Below the pieces are notes generated by a model. The model did not search any database. It was not told where the DNA came from and worked only from the letters and a program-made list of their open reading frames with translations. From Haemophilus seminalis (lineage in GTDB: Bacteria > Pseudomonadota > Gammaproteobacteria > Enterobacterales > Pasteurellaceae), in NCBI RefSeq assembly GCF_006384255.1, contig NZ_VCED01000003.1:124001-188000 (forward strand): 64,000 bases of DNA. Direction: 5' to 3'. Numbering within the stretch: position 1 is the stretch's first letter; each line of letters starts with the position of its first letter. A program made the position numbers and the translations under genes. Below are positions 50,536 through 58,249 of this stretch, piece by piece.

Positions 50536-51177
50536 TTATTTTACAACAGGGTAAAAAGGTTTTCCCCAGTCCATTTCATCATTATTTTTCATCATAATAT
50601 CAAGCATTACTACAATTAAAGATGATAGGAGTGTTATACATTCATTAATTTGAGTGCGATTCACTTGACTATTAAATGTTGCTCCACCATGCACTATTTG
50701 ATTGCGTAATGTGTATAAATGCCCAAACACTATTTGTAATACAACATGTGTTTTTTTCTTTCTTAATGAAATTATAGCGTTATATCGAGTTTCATTAAAT
50801 TCTACTTTCCAATCAAAGTTTTTTCGCTTGCCATTATGACAATCCCAAAAGGGTTGGAAGGTATAGGGGGTATCAATAAGTTTATCAAATGATGATTTAT
50901 GGGCGTCAGCTAAAATTGAATGTAATTTATGCTCAACATCAAATTGACAAATTTTCTTAAGAAAATTTAGGAATGTATTTTTATCTCCCAACGTTTCACT
51001 AAATTCATTAGCGTAGGCTGCGTTAAAAGAGATCCATAACAAAATAAATTTAACATCTTGTTCTTCTGTATTATATGCTTGTTTTATCCAACTTAATGAG
51101 CGATGAATTCGTAAACGGAAGTCATCTGAATAATGATCTCGATATTTTTTATAAAAATCTTCAAGTTTCTTAATCAT
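50536..51177 (-). CDS. HEPN-like (ApeA-type) protein
   Basis: A 213-residue helical protein with the pattern of HEPN domains found in Apea and other defence proteins. RIHRSLSWIKQAY...FILLWISFNAAYANEF lies near residues 23-60. The C-terminal LYTLRNQIVHGG near residue 170 contains the R-x4-H motif of HEPN ribonucleases. HEPN proteins often cut RNA after phage or stress cues; activity here is inferred. The start overlaps the zinc-ribbon gene by 4 bases (ATGA), so both are made together. Confidence 0.65.
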   Translation of the reverse strand: MIKKLEDFYKKYRDHYSDDFRLRIHRSLSWIKQAYNTEEQDVKFILLWISFNAAYANEFSETLGDKNTFLNFLKKICQFDVEHKLHSILADAHKSSFDKLIDTPYTFQPFWDCHNGKRKNFDWKVEFNETRYNAIISLRKKKTHVVLQIVFGHLYTLRNQIVHGGATFNSQVNRTQINECITLLSSLIVVMLDIMMKNNDEMDWGKPFYPVVK

Positions 51178-51389
51178 ATTTTTGTGAATAGACTATAAAT
51201 TTTATGAAAAAATCGTATTGATAATGAATCCATTTCAGGGGTTGTATCCTTCAATACAATTAGTTTGGTTTCGGTTTTGCAAATCGGACATTCACCTCCA
51301 AAAAAGATAAGATTGTCTGATGAATTGATATATTTATTTTTCCAACCACAATTTGGACAGGTTTCTTGGGTTTTTGAGGGAATTGGCAT
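51174..51389 (-). CDS. small zinc-ribbon protein
   Basis: A 71-residue protein with two CXXC pairs, CPNCGW near residue 12 and CPICKTE near residue 36, which would bind zinc. The C-terminal part is hydrophobic and basic (IRFFHKIYSLFTKI). Its stop overlaps the HEPN-like start by 4 bases. AAGGAT precedes the ATG. It may be a nucleic-acid-binding or adaptor partner of the HEPN-like protein (inference). Confidence 0.6.
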   Translation of the reverse strand: MPIPSKTQETCPNCGWKNKYINSSDNLIFFGGECPICKTETKLIVLKDTTPEMDSLSIRFFHKIYSLFTKI

Positions 51390-51408
51390 TTTATATCCTT
51401 ATTGAATA

Positions 51409-51436
51409 AAAGGAGTTGTAAATTAAACAACTCCTT
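51409..51436 (-). terminator. hairpin between the membrane protein and zinc-ribbon genes
   Basis: AAGGAGTTGT and ACAACTCCTT pair perfectly around a short AT loop. On the minus strand the second arm runs into TTTTATT, so it may act as a weak terminator. It resembles the hairpin upstream of the FtsZ-like gene in containing AAGGAGT and its complement. Confidence 0.55.
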
Positions 51437-51438
51437 AG

Positions 51439-51831
51439 TTATTTTCTTACTAAAATTACTTTATTTTTAGTTTTAGATTTTATTTTATAATCACGAAGTT
51501 TATTTAATCTAGCAATACCCGCACTAACTCCCCCTGCAGCCACTGCAATACCTATTAAGGATATTGTTGTAGGTGTTCCTAATATTGCCACCGCCCCTGC
51601 AGCTGCTAAAGCACTAGTAGGAACAGTTGCAGGAGTAGCTGCACCACCAGTTCCAGCTGTAACGAAAATAGCTGCTAATCCAACAGCAATGGAGCCAATA
51701 GCGATAGCCCATGCTACTGAACCTGTGGCTTTGATTCTGATTACTTTATCAGCTAGGTCGCCTTCAATTTCAATAGTATCTTTATCATTTTTCAATGCTT
51801 CAGATAGATCTTTTTCATTGATAATTGCCAT
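51439..51831 (-). CDS. glycine/alanine-rich membrane protein
   Basis: A 130-residue protein of unknown function. The first 35 residues are charged. Residues about 38-62 and 72-102 form two hydrophobic Gly/Ala-rich segments (WAIAIGSIAVGLAAIFVTAG, then ALAAAGAVAILGTPTTISLIGIAVAAG), and the C-terminus is strongly basic (KIKSKTKNKVILVRK). It could be a small two-helix membrane protein, possibly a pore-forming effector. It follows the EcsC-like gene by 14 bases. Confidence 0.65.
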   Translation of the reverse strand: MAIINEKDLSEALKNDKDTIEIEGDLADKVIRIKATGSVAWAIAIGSIAVGLAAIFVTAGTGGAATPATVPTSALAAAGAVAILGTPTTISLIGIAVAAGGVSAGIARLNKLRDYKIKSKTKNKVILVRK

Positions 51832-51845
51832 ATTAATACCTTTAA

Positions 51846-52697
51846 TTAACTTTTTATATTATCTTCCGAATCAGAATTTATAGTAAAGATGGCATCATAG
51901 ATATCTGGCATTTTTTCCTTAATATCTTCAATATCTTCTTTTATTTCTTTTTCAGTATATTCTCCAGCTGACTTGTCAAAGGCTAAATATAATCGTTCAC
52001 TCATTTTACTTAATGTAACGTAGGTGATTCCACCAGAAATAATGCCTCCTAAAATAGGTACAACTTTTGAGATCGTTTTCCCTGCAGTATCTTTTGTGAG
52101 TTTAATACCAATATAACTTGCTAAAGATTTTAAAATTGGATACCAAGCTGTTTTAGTAAGTGCTTGCTTTGGTATATCTGTAGCAATTTTTTTCGCTACC
52201 GCTGTACTAATATAGCGCATCAGCGCTGCTGTACCACTAACCCCCAACATTGTACCTAAATAGAGAAGCAATTCACTGCGAACTTCATTTTCATCTAGGA
52301 CTCCCTCTTTCCATAGATCTTTTTTCCCATATAAATAAGCTATTTCTTGAGCGATTCTTAGAGCAAAACCGTAAAATTGAGCGACATCAACAGGCACAGT
52401 TGCAGCCATAGCAATTCCTCCTGGAAGACCTGCTATAAAGGAATTTGCTGCGCTTAATAAGGTTTTTTTTCCGCATAAATCTTCAGCTATTTTTTTTACT
52501 TCTCTAGGAGTTGCTAAACCAGAATCTATTGGACCGAACTCAATAAGTCTAGTTTTTTCTTCGGGAGTTAAAGGGCGTTTTGTTTTTGGATTTAACTCAA
52601 AGATTTCTAATAAAAAACTAGTTCGATCTACTTTTACACCTCGTAATTTAAGGGCTGCAGTAATAGTTGTTAAAGCAGTGGATTGTACATCAGACAT
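51846..52697 (-). CDS. EcsC-like membrane-associated protein
   Basis: A 283-residue protein resembling the EcsC family, whose biochemical role is unknown. The family-like segment is SFIAGLPGGIAMAATVPVDVAQFYGFALRIAQEIAYLYG near residues 85-125, with a later GGIISGGITYVTLSKMSERLY. Several moderately hydrophobic helices suggest membrane association. The C-terminus is acidic. It lies 32 bases after the 107-residue gene and is probably co-transcribed. Confidence 0.6.
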   Translation of the reverse strand: MSDVQSTALTTITAALKLRGVKVDRTSFLLEIFELNPKTKRPLTPEEKTRLIEFGPIDSGLATPREVKKIAEDLCGKKTLLSAANSFIAGLPGGIAMAATVPVDVAQFYGFALRIAQEIAYLYGKKDLWKEGVLDENEVRSELLLYLGTMLGVSGTAALMRYISTAVAKKIATDIPKQALTKTAWYPILKSLASYIGIKLTKDTAGKTISKVVPILGGIISGGITYVTLSKMSERLYLAFDKSAGEYTEKEIKEDIEDIKEKMPDIYDAIFTINSDSEDNIKS

Positions 52698-52729
52698 TTT
52701 ATTCTCCTGTATGGTTGATGATAATTTTG

Positions 52730-53053
52730 TTACTTTTTAGACTTAACATTAATCCGATTATTTGCTAAATCTCGACTAATCTCATAATCTGGACTCCAAG
52801 TAAAAAGATTATGTGCCAAGATAAAGGCGGCAGATAAAATGCCATAGCGTTTATTTAGTACTGATGATAGTAAGCTTGTCATACGTTTTTCTGTATAAAT
52901 TCGGCATTTTAGGTTTTGTTTTTCGATATATTCTTCTAGTTCACCACAGATGGAAATCATATCGGTGAGTGATACTTGATAAATTTCAAAGCTAGCACGT
53001 TGATTTATTAAATTTTGGTAATAAGTGCGGTAATTATTTGATGTGATTTCCAT
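52730..53053 (-). CDS. small protein of unknown function beside the WYL regulator
   Basis: A 107-residue protein that I do not recognise. It is predicted helical, with CGELEEYIEKQNLKCRIYTEKR in the middle and a more hydrophobic stretch GILSAAFILAHNLFTW near residue 75. It begins two bases after the WYL gene, so the pair is co-expressed. It contains an uptake signal core (about 53022), suggesting long residence in Haemophilus. Confidence 0.65.
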   Translation of the reverse strand: MEITSNNYRTYYQNLINQRASFEIYQVSLTDMISICGELEEYIEKQNLKCRIYTEKRMTSLLSSVLNKRYGILSAAFILAHNLFTWSPDYEISRDLANNRINVKSKK

Positions 53054-53055
53054 CG

Positions 53056-53952
53056 TTAAGCTCCAATATTTGCCATATAGTCTTTCAACTTAACAATCAT
53101 TCGTTCTTGCAAATCATTCGGGCTGACGATAGTTAAAAATGGAATCCAATATTGCACCAATGGAATAATTTCTAACTCGTGAATGTTTTTGCAAGAGAGG
53201 AGAAGCTCTCCATTTTCTAATTTTCGGATGGTTTCTTGGTTCGGTAGCAAATTACGTCGAGTGAAATAATGAGTAACGGAAGCATCTACTTTGATCACAA
53301 CTTCACTAATTTGATTGCCGTGAGAAATGCTGTCGCTTTTTTGAATTTCTGAGAGAAATTGTTCATTAGGTTTGAATGTTTTATCTGTTATTTTTAAAAA
53401 ATGGATTTGAGTAAAGCAAAAGGTTTTTTGTTTTCCATTTTCAAGACCGATGAGATACCAAACTCCGTTTTTATTTAACAGCACATAAGGCTCAATTTCA
53501 CGATTTGAGGCATTTTGAGTGCCGAGTTTTTGATAGGTAAATTGCACCACACAATGTTTTTCAATTGCATTTTGAAGTTGTTTAAATTCTTGTTGGCGAT
53601 GCTGAATCGCTTCGTAATGTAATCCTTTAACGGCAATACTTTTATTTAAACTATGTTGAAAAAATTCACGATCTATTTTAGGGAAAAGATCTTGCACACT
53701 AGCGAAATGAGCAAATCGTTCAATATCTTCTTTAGTGAATACCCCGAGTTGGGCGCGGTTTAAACGATAAAAGCGCGGTCCATTTTGTTCCCAATTTAGA
53801 AAAACAAGACGCTCATTTAGGTCTTTTTGTAAGGTGCGAATGCCGATAGAAAAGCGTTCTGCTAGTTCATTAATATCAATTTGCCCTGTGGTATTCAATT
53901 CCACCAAAATAGAAGCTAAACGTTCAGCGAGTTTTTCGTGTTTTCTTAACAT
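53056..53952 (-). CDS. WYL-domain transcriptional regulator
   Basis: A 298-residue regulator with an N-terminal winged helix-turn-helix (NELAERFSIGIRTLQKDLNER, residues 25-45) and a WYL domain (VQFTYQKLGTQN...EIEPYVLLNKNGVWYLIGLENGKQKTFCF, about residues 136-185), plus a C-terminal extension. Proteins of this architecture (BrxR, CapW type) often control phage-defence operons and sense nucleic acid or nucleotide ligands. It heads the minus-strand cassette and has a copy of the shared promoter element 48 bases upstream. Confidence 0.88.
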   Translation of the reverse strand: MLRKHEKLAERLASILVELNTTGQIDINELAERFSIGIRTLQKDLNERLVFLNWEQNGPRFYRLNRAQLGVFTKEDIERFAHFASVQDLFPKIDREFFQHSLNKSIAVKGLHYEAIQHRQQEFKQLQNAIEKHCVVQFTYQKLGTQNASNREIEPYVLLNKNGVWYLIGLENGKQKTFCFTQIHFLKITDKTFKPNEQFLSEIQKSDSISHGNQISEVVIKVDASVTHYFTRRNLLPNQETIRKLENGELLLSCKNIHELEIIPLVQYWIPFLTIVSPNDLQERMIVKLKDYMANIGA

Positions 53953-53998
53953 GGTTCTTCCTTCAGCAACAAGATAATGGCTTATGTTATAGACTTTG

Positions 53999-54016
53999 TT
54001 TGCAAGGTTGGTTCGG
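53999..54016 (-). promoter_or_regulatory. shared promoter element, copy 3 (WYL regulator)
   Basis: On the minus strand it reads CCGAACCAACCTTGCAA. A TATAAC sequence follows 15 bases after ACCAAC. It lies 48-64 bases upstream of the WYL start and is identical to copy 2 over a 16-base core. Confidence 0.75.
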
Positions 54017-54060
54017 GCAAAAAATTATTTTATAAAATAGCAATTATTCTAAGTATTTTG

Positions 54061-54076
54061 TTCTTAATTACAAGAA
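54061..54076. promoter_or_regulatory. inverted repeat between WYL and XRE regulator genes
   Basis: TTCTT-AATTAC-AAGAA lies in the divergent spacer, 71 bases before the XRE start. It is a candidate operator for either regulator; the evidence is only the symmetry and position. Confidence 0.35.
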
Positions 54077-54146
54077 TTTAATTCTCTTTTTATTGAAAGG
54101 TGAATGCCTATACTCATTCCATTAAAAATGAAATGAAGAATATGGT

Positions 54147-54512
54147 GTGAAAGAAAAAATTGAGATAAATAAGCGAGTTGGTGCCACGATTGCTAAATAT
54201 CGTAAGGTATCGGGGTTATCTCAGGCGCAGGTAGCGGAATTATTAGGATTGAGCAATGATGCTATTTCGCGTATGGAGCGAGGCACTATTGCCTTAAATG
54301 TTGAGCGTTTATATGAGTTTGCACAGCTTTTTCAATGTCGAGTATCCGATTTAATTACGGATAGTCAGCTACAACCGACAGAGCAGGTTTATCAGTTGGA
54401 TCGATTATTTAATCAATTAAATAGTGTTGAAAGGGATAAATTAATTTCGTTAATTGAGCAAATAATCGAATGGAAAAATAGTGGAAAAAACTACCGCACT
54501 TTTAGTGGCTGA
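54147..54512 (+). CDS. XRE-family helix-turn-helix regulator
   Basis: A 121-residue regulator with a Cro/C1-type helix-turn-helix: IAKYRKVSGLSQAQVAELLGLSNDAISRMERGTIALNVERLYEFAQLF. The C-terminal 50 residues are helical and may allow dimerisation. The frame begins with GTG at 54147; no in-frame ATG is near. It is divergent from the WYL gene and could be a second regulator of the cassette, or belong with the following iron operon. An uptake signal lies at its 3' end. Confidence 0.85.
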   Translation: MKEKIEINKRVGATIAKYRKVSGLSQAQVAELLGLSNDAISRMERGTIALNVERLYEFAQLFQCRVSDLITDSQLQPTEQVYQLDRLFNQLNSVERDKLISLIEQIIEWKNSGKNYRTFSG

Positions 54513-54597
54513 AGTGATGCATTATCATGATCTGAAAAGATAAACTACACACGTATTTAATTTAAATTTCTTTTAATCATTCAATATGCTATCCTCT

Positions 54598-54603
54598 TAT
54601 AAT
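54598..54603 (+). promoter_or_regulatory. minus-10 box of the siderophore operon
   Basis: TATAAT, 21 bases before the ATG at 54624. Transcription would begin near 54610, leaving a very short leader. Confidence 0.45.
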
Positions 54604-54604
54604 C

Positions 54605-54623
54605 AATAATTATTCTCATTATA
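54605..54623. promoter_or_regulatory. Fur box over the siderophore operon start
   Basis: The minus-strand sequence AATGAGAATAATTATT resembles the Fur consensus GATAATGATAATCATTATC. It covers the likely transcription start and ends at the start codon, a position suited to repression by Fur when iron is plentiful. Confidence 0.65.
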
Positions 54624-55580
54624 ATGATGTTTAAACGGCGATATTGGATTTTTCTGCTTATTTTGCTTTCGGTTATTTCACTTTTTCTTGGGGTAAGTTC
54701 CGTCACTATGAGGGGCTTATTCAATTTGGAAGATAGTCAATGGCAAATATTTCTAGATAGTCGAGTGCCTCGTTTAGTGAGTATTTTGATTGCTGGTGCT
54801 TCTTTAAGTATTTGTGGGTTGGTGATGCAGCAATTAAGTAGAAACCGTTTTGTTTCTCCCACAACTGCAGGCACAATGGATAGTGCGCGTCTTGGCATTT
54901 TATTGGCCATTCTCTTTTTTCCAGGTGCATCAATGCTTTTAAAAACAGCTATTGCTGTGCTTGTTTCTTTTATTGGATCGCTATTATTTATGAGCATTCT
55001 TTCCCGTTTAAAGTTTAAAGATACTATTTTTGTGCCATTGGTGGGAATGATGTTTGGCAATGTGATCAGTTCAATCACCGCATTTATTGCATATCAACAA
55101 GATTTATTGCAAAACCTTTCTGGTTGGCTTCAAGGGGACTTTTCACTAGTGATGAGCGGGCGATATGAATTGCTTTATTTTAGCCTCCCGATGCTGATTA
55201 TTTCTTATTTATTTGCACAGCGTTTTTCGATTGTAGGAATGGGAAAAGATTTCGCTACTAATCTTGGGCTAAATTATAACCAAGTGCTTTATATAGGTTT
55301 GCTTATTGTATCGACAGTTTCATCGATTATTATTGTTTCTGTTGGGGTAATTCCTTTTCTAGGTCTTATCGTTCCAAATTTAGTTACACTATATTTAGGT
55401 GATAATCTCAAAAAAATTCTTTCTCACACCGCACTTTTAGGTGCCGTTTTTGTATTGTTTTGCGATATTTTGGGGCGTTGTTTGATTTATCCTTATGAAA
55501 TTTCTATTAATGCAGTGGTTGGTGTAATGGGGAGCGGTATTTTCTTGTATTTTTTATTGAAAAGGTACCGCCATGCGTAA
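54624..55580 (+). CDS. ferric-siderophore ABC transporter permease 1 (FecCD family)
   Basis: An inner-membrane permease of 318 residues with about nine hydrophobic segments. The FecCD pattern is clear: SRVPRLVSILIAGASLSICGLVMQQLSRN near residue 45 and the EAA-like loop near IVPNLVTLYLGDNLKK. By family it is nearest to permeases for catecholate-type siderophores (CeuB/VctD/FatD type). There is no obvious ribosome binding site ahead of the ATG at 54624, since the Fur box occupies that space; the next codon is also ATG. It overlaps the second permease by 8 bases. Confidence 0.88.
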   Translation: MMFKRRYWIFLLILLSVISLFLGVSSVTMRGLFNLEDSQWQIFLDSRVPRLVSILIAGASLSICGLVMQQLSRNRFVSPTTAGTMDSARLGILLAILFFPGASMLLKTAIAVLVSFIGSLLFMSILSRLKFKDTIFVPLVGMMFGNVISSITAFIAYQQDLLQNLSGWLQGDFSLVMSGRYELLYFSLPMLIISYLFAQRFSIVGMGKDFATNLGLNYNQVLYIGLLIVSTVSSIIIVSVGVIPFLGLIVPNLVTLYLGDNLKKILSHTALLGAVFVLFCDILGRCLIYPYEISINAVVGVMGSGIFLYFLLKRYRHA

Positions 55581-56532
55581 ATCATCCTTACTTCGTATTG
55601 CGGTTTTAGGCATATTAGCACTTGTCAGTATTGCATTATTTCTTGGGTATCATTTACCAAATCGTTGGCAATATGCTTTAAATAATCGGGCATTAACGAT
55701 ATCCGCTATTGTGATAACCGGCATTGCTATTGCTCTTGCGACGATGCTATTTCAAACAGTGGTGAATAATAGTATTCTCACACCAAGTATTTTAGGGCTA
55801 GATTCATTGTATTTACTGATTCAAACAGGAATTTTATTTTTATTTGGTTCAAAGACATTGTTGTCTATTAATCCTTTTGTTCTATTTCTTATGAGTACAG
55901 GTGTAATGATTGGTTTTATGCTTGTGCTTTATCATTTCTTATTTAGAAGAGAATCACAAAATATTTTCTTTTTATTGCTCGTTGGTATTGTTTTTGGCAC
56001 TTTTTTCGGTAGCTTAACCACCTTTATGGAGGTGTTGATTGATCCAAATGAGTTTCAAATTTCACAAGATTTTGGTTTTGCGAGTTTTAATCGGATTAAT
56101 ACTAAGATTCTTTGGCTGGCGTTAGCGATGTTAGTGGCGGTGATTTTATATAGCCTACGTTACTGGAAGTATCTTGATGTGTTGGCATTAGGGCGAGAAC
56201 AGGCACTGAATCTAGGTGTGGATTATCAACATATGGTTAAAAAATTGTTGATTATTGTAGCTATTTTAACATCTGTCTCGACCGCCCTTGTCGGCCCCTT
56301 AGTTTTTTTAGGACTTCTTGTGATGAATATTACCTTTGAATTCATGCAGGATTATCGCCATAAACTCTTGATTCCTGCCGCGATGTTACTTGCTGTATTT
56401 ACGTTAGTTTGTGGGCAATTTTTATTGACACAAGTCTTTACATTCAGCACGCCGCTAAGCGTTATCATTAATTTTGTAGGCGGATTATATTTTCTTTCTT
56501 TGTTATTAAGAGCAAATAAAAAATGGCAATAG
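55573..56532 (+). CDS. ferric-siderophore ABC transporter permease 2 (FecCD family)
   Basis: The partner permease, 319 residues, with the second-subunit pattern: ITGIAIALATMLFQTVVNNSILTPSILGLDSLY near residue 50 and VGPLVFLGLLVMNITFEFMQDYRHKLL near residue 240. It should form a heterodimer with the first permease. Overlaps at both ends (8 bases before, 10 bases after) indicate a tightly coupled operon. Confidence 0.88.
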   Translation: MRKSSLLRIAVLGILALVSIALFLGYHLPNRWQYALNNRALTISAIVITGIAIALATMLFQTVVNNSILTPSILGLDSLYLLIQTGILFLFGSKTLLSINPFVLFLMSTGVMIGFMLVLYHFLFRRESQNIFFLLLVGIVFGTFFGSLTTFMEVLIDPNEFQISQDFGFASFNRINTKILWLALAMLVAVILYSLRYWKYLDVLALGREQALNLGVDYQHMVKKLLIIVAILTSVSTALVGPLVFLGLLVMNITFEFMQDYRHKLLIPAAMLLAVFTLVCGQFLLTQVFTFSTPLSVIINFVGGLYFLSLLLRANKKWQ

Positions 56533-57284
56533 AAATTAAGCATATTTGTAAATCTTATGGCGAAAAAAAAGTGGTGGATGATGTTTCACTCGTGATCCCA
56601 ACAGGAAAAATCACTTCATTTATTGGGCCAAATGGGGCAGGGAAAAGTACCGTACTGGGTATTATAAGCCGTTTATTAATAGCTGATAGTGGTGAAGTCT
56701 ATTTGAATCATTTGCCATTAAAAGAACAAAAAAATACTGATATTGCGCGCAAAATGGCGATATTAAAACAATCGAATCACGTTAATCTACGAATTACGGT
56801 GGAAGAATTAGTGGCGTTTGGTCGTTTTCCTTACTCGAAAGGAAACCTAACAGAAATTGACTGCACTTTTATTGATAATGCCATTAAATATATGAACTTA
56901 GATGATATTCGTGAGCAATATATTGAAAACCTGAGTGGGGGACAACGACAACGGGCTTATATTGCCATGACACTAGCACAAGATACTGATTATATTTTGC
57001 TTGATGAACCACTGAATAATTTAGATATGAAACATTCGGTACAAATTATGCAAGTATTGAGAAAGCTTGTGACGGAACTGAACAAAACAGTGGTCATTGT
57101 GATTCATGATATTAATTTCGCCTCTTGCTATTCTGATTATATGGTTGCGATGAAGCGAGGGAAGCTGGTCGCTCAGGGCTCAGTAAATGAGATAATGCAG
57201 TCAGAGGTGTTGCTGAATATTTATGATATGGAAATTCCAATTCAAGAAATTAATCAACAAAAAATTGCTGTGTATTTTAAATAG
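56523..57284 (+). CDS. ferric-siderophore ABC transporter ATPase
   Basis: A 253-residue ATP-binding subunit. Walker A is GPNGAGKST (about residues 36-44), the signature is NLSGGQRQRAYIAMTLAQ, Walker B is DYILLDEPLNNLD, and the switch His is in VIHDINFASCYSD. It is of the FepC/CeuD type. It overlaps permease 2 by 10 bases and precedes the binding protein by 10. Confidence 0.93.
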   Translation: MAIEIKHICKSYGEKKVVDDVSLVIPTGKITSFIGPNGAGKSTVLGIISRLLIADSGEVYLNHLPLKEQKNTDIARKMAILKQSNHVNLRITVEELVAFGRFPYSKGNLTEIDCTFIDNAIKYMNLDDIREQYIENLSGGQRQRAYIAMTLAQDTDYILLDEPLNNLDMKHSVQIMQVLRKLVTELNKTVVIVIHDINFASCYSDYMVAMKRGKLVAQGSVNEIMQSEVLLNIYDMEIPIQEINQQKIAVYFK

Positions 57285-57294
57285 GAGATCCTTT

Positions 57295-58203
57295 ATGAAA
57301 ACATTAAAAAAATTAACCGTACTTAGCTTTGTTTTGTTTGCTTCTACGATGGTAAATGCGCAGGATATTATTGTTAAAAATGCAGCAGGAGAGCAAACTG
57401 TGCCGCAAAATCCACAAAAAGTAGTTGTGTTAGATTTTGGTGTGGCTGATACCCTACGAGCATTAGGAGAAACTGATAAAATAGTGGGTTTCCCTAAAGC
57501 AGGACATATTCCAACTTATTTAGATGAGTTTAAACAAGATAAATTTAAAGATGTTGGTTCATTACCTGAGCCAGCATTTGAGTCGATTAATGAACTGAAT
57601 CCTGACCTGATTATTGCCGCACCGCGTCAACAAAAATTATTGGATAAATTGAAAGAAATTGCGCCCGTGTTCTATGTGGAAAATGATTACTCGAATTATT
57701 ATCCAAGCTTCCAAGAAAATGTTACTGCATTAGGTAAAATCTTTAATAAAGAAGCACTAGCAAAAGCAAAATTAGATGCATTAGATGCTAAAGTGTCACA
57801 AGTCGCGAATGAGACGAAAGGAAAGACTGCCTTACTTGTGTTAGTGAATGAAAGTAAAATTAGTACCTTTGGTGATAATTCACGTTATAGTATGGTCTTC
57901 CAGAAATTTGGTTTTAAACCTGCTGATCCCAATATTAAGTCATCGACACATGGTATGAGTGTTGGATTTGAGTATCTTTTAGAAAAAAATCCAGATTATT
58001 TGCTTGTGGTAGATCGTACGGCGGCGGTGACAGATAAAGTCAATAATGCACAAAAGGTATTAGATAATGCTATTGTTCAACAGACTAATGCTTATAAAAA
58101 TAAGCACATCATATATTTAGATGCAGCGAATTGGTATTTAGCGTTTGGTGGACTAGAATCAATGGAAGTGATTGCCGCAGAACTTGAGAAAGCCATAAAA
58201 TAA
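57295..58203 (+). CDS. ferric-siderophore periplasmic binding protein
   Basis: The substrate-binding component. The ATG at 57295 (after AGGAG) begins a signal peptide MKTLKKLTVLSFVLFASTMVNAQ; the frame's earlier 24 codons overlap the ATPase gene. The 302-residue protein is of the class III (helical backbone) family, seen in VVVLDFGVADTLRALGETDKIVGF and NPDLIIAAPRQQ. It resembles CeuE/FatB/VctP proteins that bind catecholate siderophores or their linear breakdown products. No lipobox is seen. Confidence 0.88.
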   Translation: MKTLKKLTVLSFVLFASTMVNAQDIIVKNAAGEQTVPQNPQKVVVLDFGVADTLRALGETDKIVGFPKAGHIPTYLDEFKQDKFKDVGSLPEPAFESINELNPDLIIAAPRQQKLLDKLKEIAPVFYVENDYSNYYPSFQENVTALGKIFNKEALAKAKLDALDAKVSQVANETKGKTALLVLVNESKISTFGDNSRYSMVFQKFGFKPADPNIKSSTHGMSVGFEYLLEKNPDYLLVVDRTAAVTDKVNNAQKVLDNAIVQQTNAYKNKHIIYLDAANWYLAFGGLESMEVIAAELEKAIK

Positions 58204-58249
58204 TTTCGACTATATCATCGGCCGTAGTAGTACGGTCGATATTTTAATC

